In this document: in pieces, positions 60,805 to 64,000 of the stretch
How positions within the stretch are numbered: the first letter of the stretch is position 1
Layout: every line of letters starts with the position of its first letter
Assembly (NCBI GenBank): GCA_964524835.1
Contig: CAZGEG010000017.1
Coordinates: 1 to 64,000 of the forward strand
Direction of reading: 5' to 3'
DNA from: JACRCG01 sp964524835
Lineage (GTDB): Bacteria > Desulfobacterota > Desulfuromonadia > Geobacterales > Pseudopelobacteraceae
DNA: 64,000 bases
The notes under the pieces: generated by a model
The model's database searches: none
The model's input: only the letters and a program-made list of their open reading frames with translations
Told to the model about the DNA's origin: nothing
Program-made: the position numbers and the translations under genes

Positions 60805-63800
60805 ATGAGCTACAAATACGGCATGAAGACTGTCAATTCATTATCCATACGTACAATGGTTCTGGGCCTGGTTTTACTGATGATATTGTTTCCGACCGGG
60901 CTCATCTTATATACCGGCACGTTGCTGCGAAATCATGAAATCAGTGAGGCAACTTCGATTGCATCTTCGACTGCCGACAGGATTCACAGCGACCAGTCTC
61001 AGCTCCTTTCCGGTCTGGAACAGCTGGTAACAACCATCTCATTTTCCCCTGCGGTTCAAGCCCATAGCGAATCTGAAACCGAACATCTTCTGTCCGTTCT
61101 GGTCGCTGCAAACTCCAGCGTTTCGAATATACTGATCGCCGATGCCGGCGGTTCTGTGTGGGCTTCTGCACTGCCGCTCTCCGCTGACACTTCAGTTGCC
61201 GACAGACGATATTTCAAAAGCGCTCTCGCCAGCGGAACGTTTTCTTCCGGAGAGTACATGATCGGCCGGATCCGGGGGACCCCCATCTTCGGTTTTGCGT
61301 ACCCTGTTAAACAGAGTTCCGGCAGGATCTCGGATGTTATCGTAGTCTCCGTTCCGCTTGACATATACAGCAGGCTGTACCAGGGGGAAATGGCCAGTCC
61401 TGTCTCTTCGATACTGCTTGTCGATCATGCGGGCACAATCCTGTACTCGTCGGTAAATCCGGGCCTGGTCGGGAAGAAGGACCGGCCGGACCTGTTCGCC
61501 AGAATGTCGGCAGGCCATGACGAGGGGGCGTTTGAAGCCGTCGGCAATCTAGGTATCCAGCGTTTTTTCAGCTACCGGGCGCTGCGCCTGAAACACGAAT
61601 CAGCCCCCTACATGTATATCCGTACCGGACTAGATAAGAAATTTGTGCTGAAAAGCATCAACAGGCAGGTCGGCTACATGGTAGCAGCATTGTCAGCTAT
61701 GTTGCTCGTTTCGATCGGCCTGGCATTGTATGTCAGTAAAAAAGGAATATTCGACCGGTTGAATCAGCTGCAGACCGTTGCGAACAGAATCGCCCATGGA
61801 GATTTATCGGTACGAATGTCCGACAAATCGTCCGGCGGTGAATTGACCGGTATTGTGCGGGCTTTTGATGAATTGGCCGACAATCTCTCCAGTAATATAG
61901 TTACCCTTCAGGGCTCCGACATCGCATTAAAGCAGAGCGAAAAAAAATATCGCGAACTTGTTGAGAAGGCCCATACCATTATCCTGAAAATGGATCTGAA
62001 TGGCAGGATTACCTATTTTAACGAATATGCCGAGTCTTTTTTCGGATTTTCAGAACAGGAACTGCTGGGGAGGAATGTTGTCGGCACAATTGTTCCGGAA
62101 ACCGAGAGCAGCGGCCGGGATCTGCAGGAAATGATTGAAAATCTGACACATAATCCCTCGCACTACATCAACAATATCAACGAAAATATCCGAAAAAACG
62201 GTGAGCGTGTCTGGATTTCATGGAGCAACCACGAACTTGTTGAAGCCGGGGGGGAGAGTCAGGGGATATTGTCCGTCGGGTTGGATATTACCGAGCGAAA
62301 GAGAATGGAGGAGGCACTTCGCGCCAGCGAACAGCGATTCCGGTCCTTTGTGGAAAATGCCAATGACGTGGTTTTTGCCCTCACCTCCTCCGGTACGTTC
62401 AGTTACGTTTCGCCGCAGTGGAAAGAGTCTATTGGCTACGATCTTTCGGACGTTATCGGAAAGCCATTTGTGCCGTTTGTTCATCCCGATGATGTACCTG
62501 CGTGCTATGCCTTTCTTGCGCTTGTTCTTTCAACGGGGGAAAAACAGCGCGGCGTCGAGTACCGGGTACTGCACAAAAACGGAACATGGCTCTGGTACAC
62601 CGCCAACGGCTCCCGTATTAATGATTCGGACGGTTCGGTATCATTCATCGGCATCGGGCGCGATATTACAGAGCAGAAGCTTGCCCAGAATGAACTGATG
62701 AAAACGCAGAAGCTGGAGTCAATCAGCATTCTTGCCGCCGGTATTGCCCATAATTTCAATAATGTCCTGACCGGTGTAATCGGGTATATATCTTTTGCCA
62801 GAAAACATCTGGATGATTACGGCAAGGCCGCACCATTGCTTGAAGCGGCTGAAAAATCGTCGTTCAGGGCTGCAAGCCTTGCACGGCAACTGCTGACTTT
62901 TTCCAAGGGGGGTGTCCCGTTCAGAACGCTGGCTTCAGCGGAAAAGTTGGTGCAGGAATCGATGTCTCTGTTTTTGAGCGGCAGCAGCATTAAGGGTATT
63001 GTCCATAATCGGGCCACACAAACCGTCAATGTTGACAGCCAGCAGATTAACCAGGCATTCAATAACATCGTGCTGAATTCAGTCCATGCGATGCCGCACG
63101 GAGGGATCTTGACGGCTCGTATCGAAGATTTCCGCCTTGATAAGGACAACATATTTCTCCTGAAACCCGGGAATTATGTGAAGATAGCGTTCGAAGACTG
63201 CGGCTGCGGCATTGTAAAAGATCATCTTCATAAAGTATTCGACCCGTATTTTACTACCCGTGCAAACGGCACCGGGCTCGGCTTGTCGACAACACAATCA
63301 ATAATCACGAAACATAACGGACATATTGACATTGTTTCAGATGTCAATCGTGGAACAACCGTTACAGTTCTGTTGCCCGGCAACGATGACTTCCCTTCAG
63401 CTGACCCCGGGGAGACAGTTGCAATTGGGAATAATCCTGCCGGAGTTTCGTTGCTGATAATGGACGATGAGGAGGATATTCGGGACCTTGTTTTCAGAAG
63501 GATGAGCGAACTGGGGTACCAGGTGCATACCTGCGGTAATGGAGAGGAAGCGGTAGAACTTTATAAAAACAGCTGGGAATCGGGGACGTTACTCCCTATC
63601 GCCATACTTGACCAGTTGATTCCCGGAGGGATGGGGGGGGATGAAGCTGCAAAGCGGATTCTTTCGATTGATCCTCGTGCTCGCCTGATAGTATCGAGCG
63701 GCTATTCGGATGATCCGATCATGACAAACTATAAAAACTACGGGTTCTGTGACACCCTTTCAAAGCCGTACAATACCGACACCCTGCTGCAGGTGATCCA

Positions 63801-63822
63801 GCGTGTTCAAAAGATTACCTGA
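60805..63822 (+). CDS. Membrane hybrid histidine kinase with Cache, HAMP, PAS and receiver domains
   Basis: A 1005-residue kinase. TM1 is about residues 16-38, a double-Cache-like periplasmic domain runs to about 285 (VWASALPLSADTSVADRRYF, GRIRGTPIFGFAYPVKQSSG), and TM2 is about 288-308. HAMP, two PAS domains (IRENGERVWISWSNHE-like and VIGKPFVPFVHPDD parts) and a kinase core follow, with GIAHNFNNVLTG (His near 649) and GTGLGLSTTQSI. A C-terminal receiver carries LLIMDDEED and AILDQLIPGGMGG (Asp near 935). No output domain is attached. It is likely a chemical-ligand sensor. Confidence 0.92.
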   Translation: MSYKYGMKTVNSLSIRTMVLGLVLLMILFPTGLILYTGTLLRNHEISEATSIASSTADRIHSDQSQLLSGLEQLVTTISFSPAVQAHSESETEHLLSVLVAANSSVSNILIADAGGSVWASALPLSADTSVADRRYFKSALASGTFSSGEYMIGRIRGTPIFGFAYPVKQSSGRISDVIVVSVPLDIYSRLYQGEMASPVSSILLVDHAGTILYSSVNPGLVGKKDRPDLFARMSAGHDEGAFEAVGNLGIQRFFSYRALRLKHESAPYMYIRTGLDKKFVLKSINRQVGYMVAALSAMLLVSIGLALYVSKKGIFDRLNQLQTVANRIAHGDLSVRMSDKSSGGELTGIVRAFDELADNLSSNIVTLQGSDIALKQSEKKYRELVEKAHTIILKMDLNGRITYFNEYAESFFGFSEQELLGRNVVGTIVPETESSGRDLQEMIENLTHNPSHYINNINENIRKNGERVWISWSNHELVEAGGESQGILSVGLDITERKRMEEALRASEQRFRSFVENANDVVFALTSSGTFSYVSPQWKESIGYDLSDVIGKPFVPFVHPDDVPACYAFLALVLSTGEKQRGVEYRVLHKNGTWLWYTANGSRINDSDGSVSFIGIGRDITEQKLAQNELMKTQKLESISILAAGIAHNFNNVLTGVIGYISFARKHLDDYGKAAPLLEAAEKSSFRAASLARQLLTFSKGGVPFRTLASAEKLVQESMSLFLSGSSIKGIVHNRATQTVNVDSQQINQAFNNIVLNSVHAMPHGGILTARIEDFRLDKDNIFLLKPGNYVKIAFEDCGCGIVKDHLHKVFDPYFTTRANGTGLGLSTTQSIITKHNGHIDIVSDVNRGTTVTVLLPGNDDFPSADPGETVAIGNNPAGVSLLIMDDEEDIRDLVFRRMSELGYQVHTCGNGEEAVELYKNSWESGTLLPIAILDQLIPGGMGGDEAAKRILSIDPRARLIVSSGYSDDPIMTNYKNYGFCDTLSKPYNTDTLLQVIQRVQKIT

Positions 63823-63883
63823 AAAGAGAGGTGCCAGTGTCCTCCGGGCAGGTGGACCTCTTCTGTCCGCTCCAGGTAATCCG

Positions 63884-64000
63884 TTATGGCTTCGGTCCCA
63901 GCGCCGCTTCGATTTTTTTCACATCAAACCCCTCAATAATGCGGCCATTGATTATAAAGGTCGGCGTAGAGTCCACTTTCGTTTTTTTAGCAATTTCGTA
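63884..64000 (-). CDS. 3' end of a DsbA/thioredoxin-like protein
   Basis: Only the last 38 codons are inside the window, with the stop at 63884-63886. The visible sequence is AKKTKVDSTPTFIINGRIIEGFD, in which V-x-STPTF-I-NG-x-x-I-x-GF is the cis-proline region of the DsbA/thioredoxin fold. The active-site motif and the signal sequence lie outside. Confidence 0.75.
   Translation of the reverse strand, partial: YEIAKKTKVDSTPTFIINGRIIEGFDVKKIEAALGPKP

Noticed and set aside
1..64000. Mobile elements or CRISPR arrays
   Set aside because: No transposase, integrase, phage gene or regularly spaced repeat-spacer array was seen; the repeats present are short hairpin elements.

Overview
The window looks like chromosomal DNA of a Geobacter-type anaerobe (Desulfuromonadia/Geobacterales). 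This is inferred from gene content, not from a marker-gene comparison. The indicators are a geopeptide-type precursor with a radical SAM/SPASM maturase, an HdrABC-FlxABCD-like redox cluster, very many histidine kinases, a CdsZ-like C4 zinc-ribbon protein and an R-loop (EfpL-like) elongation factor P. Coding density is high, many genes overlap by 4 nt (ATGA), and I see no transposase, integrase or CRISPR array.

Layout. 0-9.7 kb: a GIY-YIG protein, a radical SAM protein, then a forward housekeeping run prmA-rsmE-(zinc ribbon)-terminator-mutL-miaA-hfq-AI-2E transporter-DUF512 radical SAM protein. 9.7-16.3 kb (reverse): a histidine kinase coupled to a PhnD-like binding lipoprotein, cheW, a TPR membrane protein, an MltD-like lytic transglycosylase and a YtxH/DUF948-like pair. 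16.4-21.5 kb (reverse): a cobalamin riboswitch with its terminator, cbiM-cbiN-cbiQ-cbiO, then hldD and meaB. 21.7-22.6 kb: a sirtuin. 22.7-27.2 kb (reverse): a translationally coupled sensory module of binding protein, membrane histidine kinase and hybrid kinase. 27.4-29.2 kb: the geopeptide locus, with a promoter, a structured leader, a 31-residue precursor at 27635-27730, a terminator and the SPASM maturase. It is followed tail-to-tail by a TonB-dependent receptor. 31.5-34.1 kb (reverse): crotonase, cobO, stand-alone B12-binding mutase subunit, crotonase. 34.2-45.7 kb (forward): large NAD-glutamate dehydrogenase, an HDOD/hybrid-kinase signalling set, a YtxH protein, a LarA homologue, queF, EF-P, a tRNA with CAT anticodon, Nif3 and the C4 zinc-ribbon protein. 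45.7-46.1 kb: RNase P RNA. 46.1-52 kb: small unknown proteins, an OmpA-like porin, hemB, an L,D-transpeptidase and threonine aldolase. 52.3-59.5 kb (forward): an hdrC-hdrB-hdrA-flxD-flxC-flxB-flxA-like electron-bifurcation cluster whose spacers carry dispersed inverted repeats. 59.6-64 kb: a LysM protein, a 1005-residue hybrid kinase and the 3' end of a DsbA-like gene.

How the parts fit. A vitamin B12 theme recurs: riboswitch-controlled Co uptake, CobO adenosylation, the B12-binding mutase subunit and the MeaB chaperone. Signal transduction is heavy, with five histidine kinases, two of them translationally coupled to periplasmic binding proteins that have no transporter. The Hdr/Flx cluster points to flavin-based electron bifurcation between NAD(P)H, ferredoxin and a thiol/disulfide couple. 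The least understood unit is the geopeptide locus, whose product, modification and receptor are not established; the sensory module and TonB receptor beside it are tempting but unproven partners.
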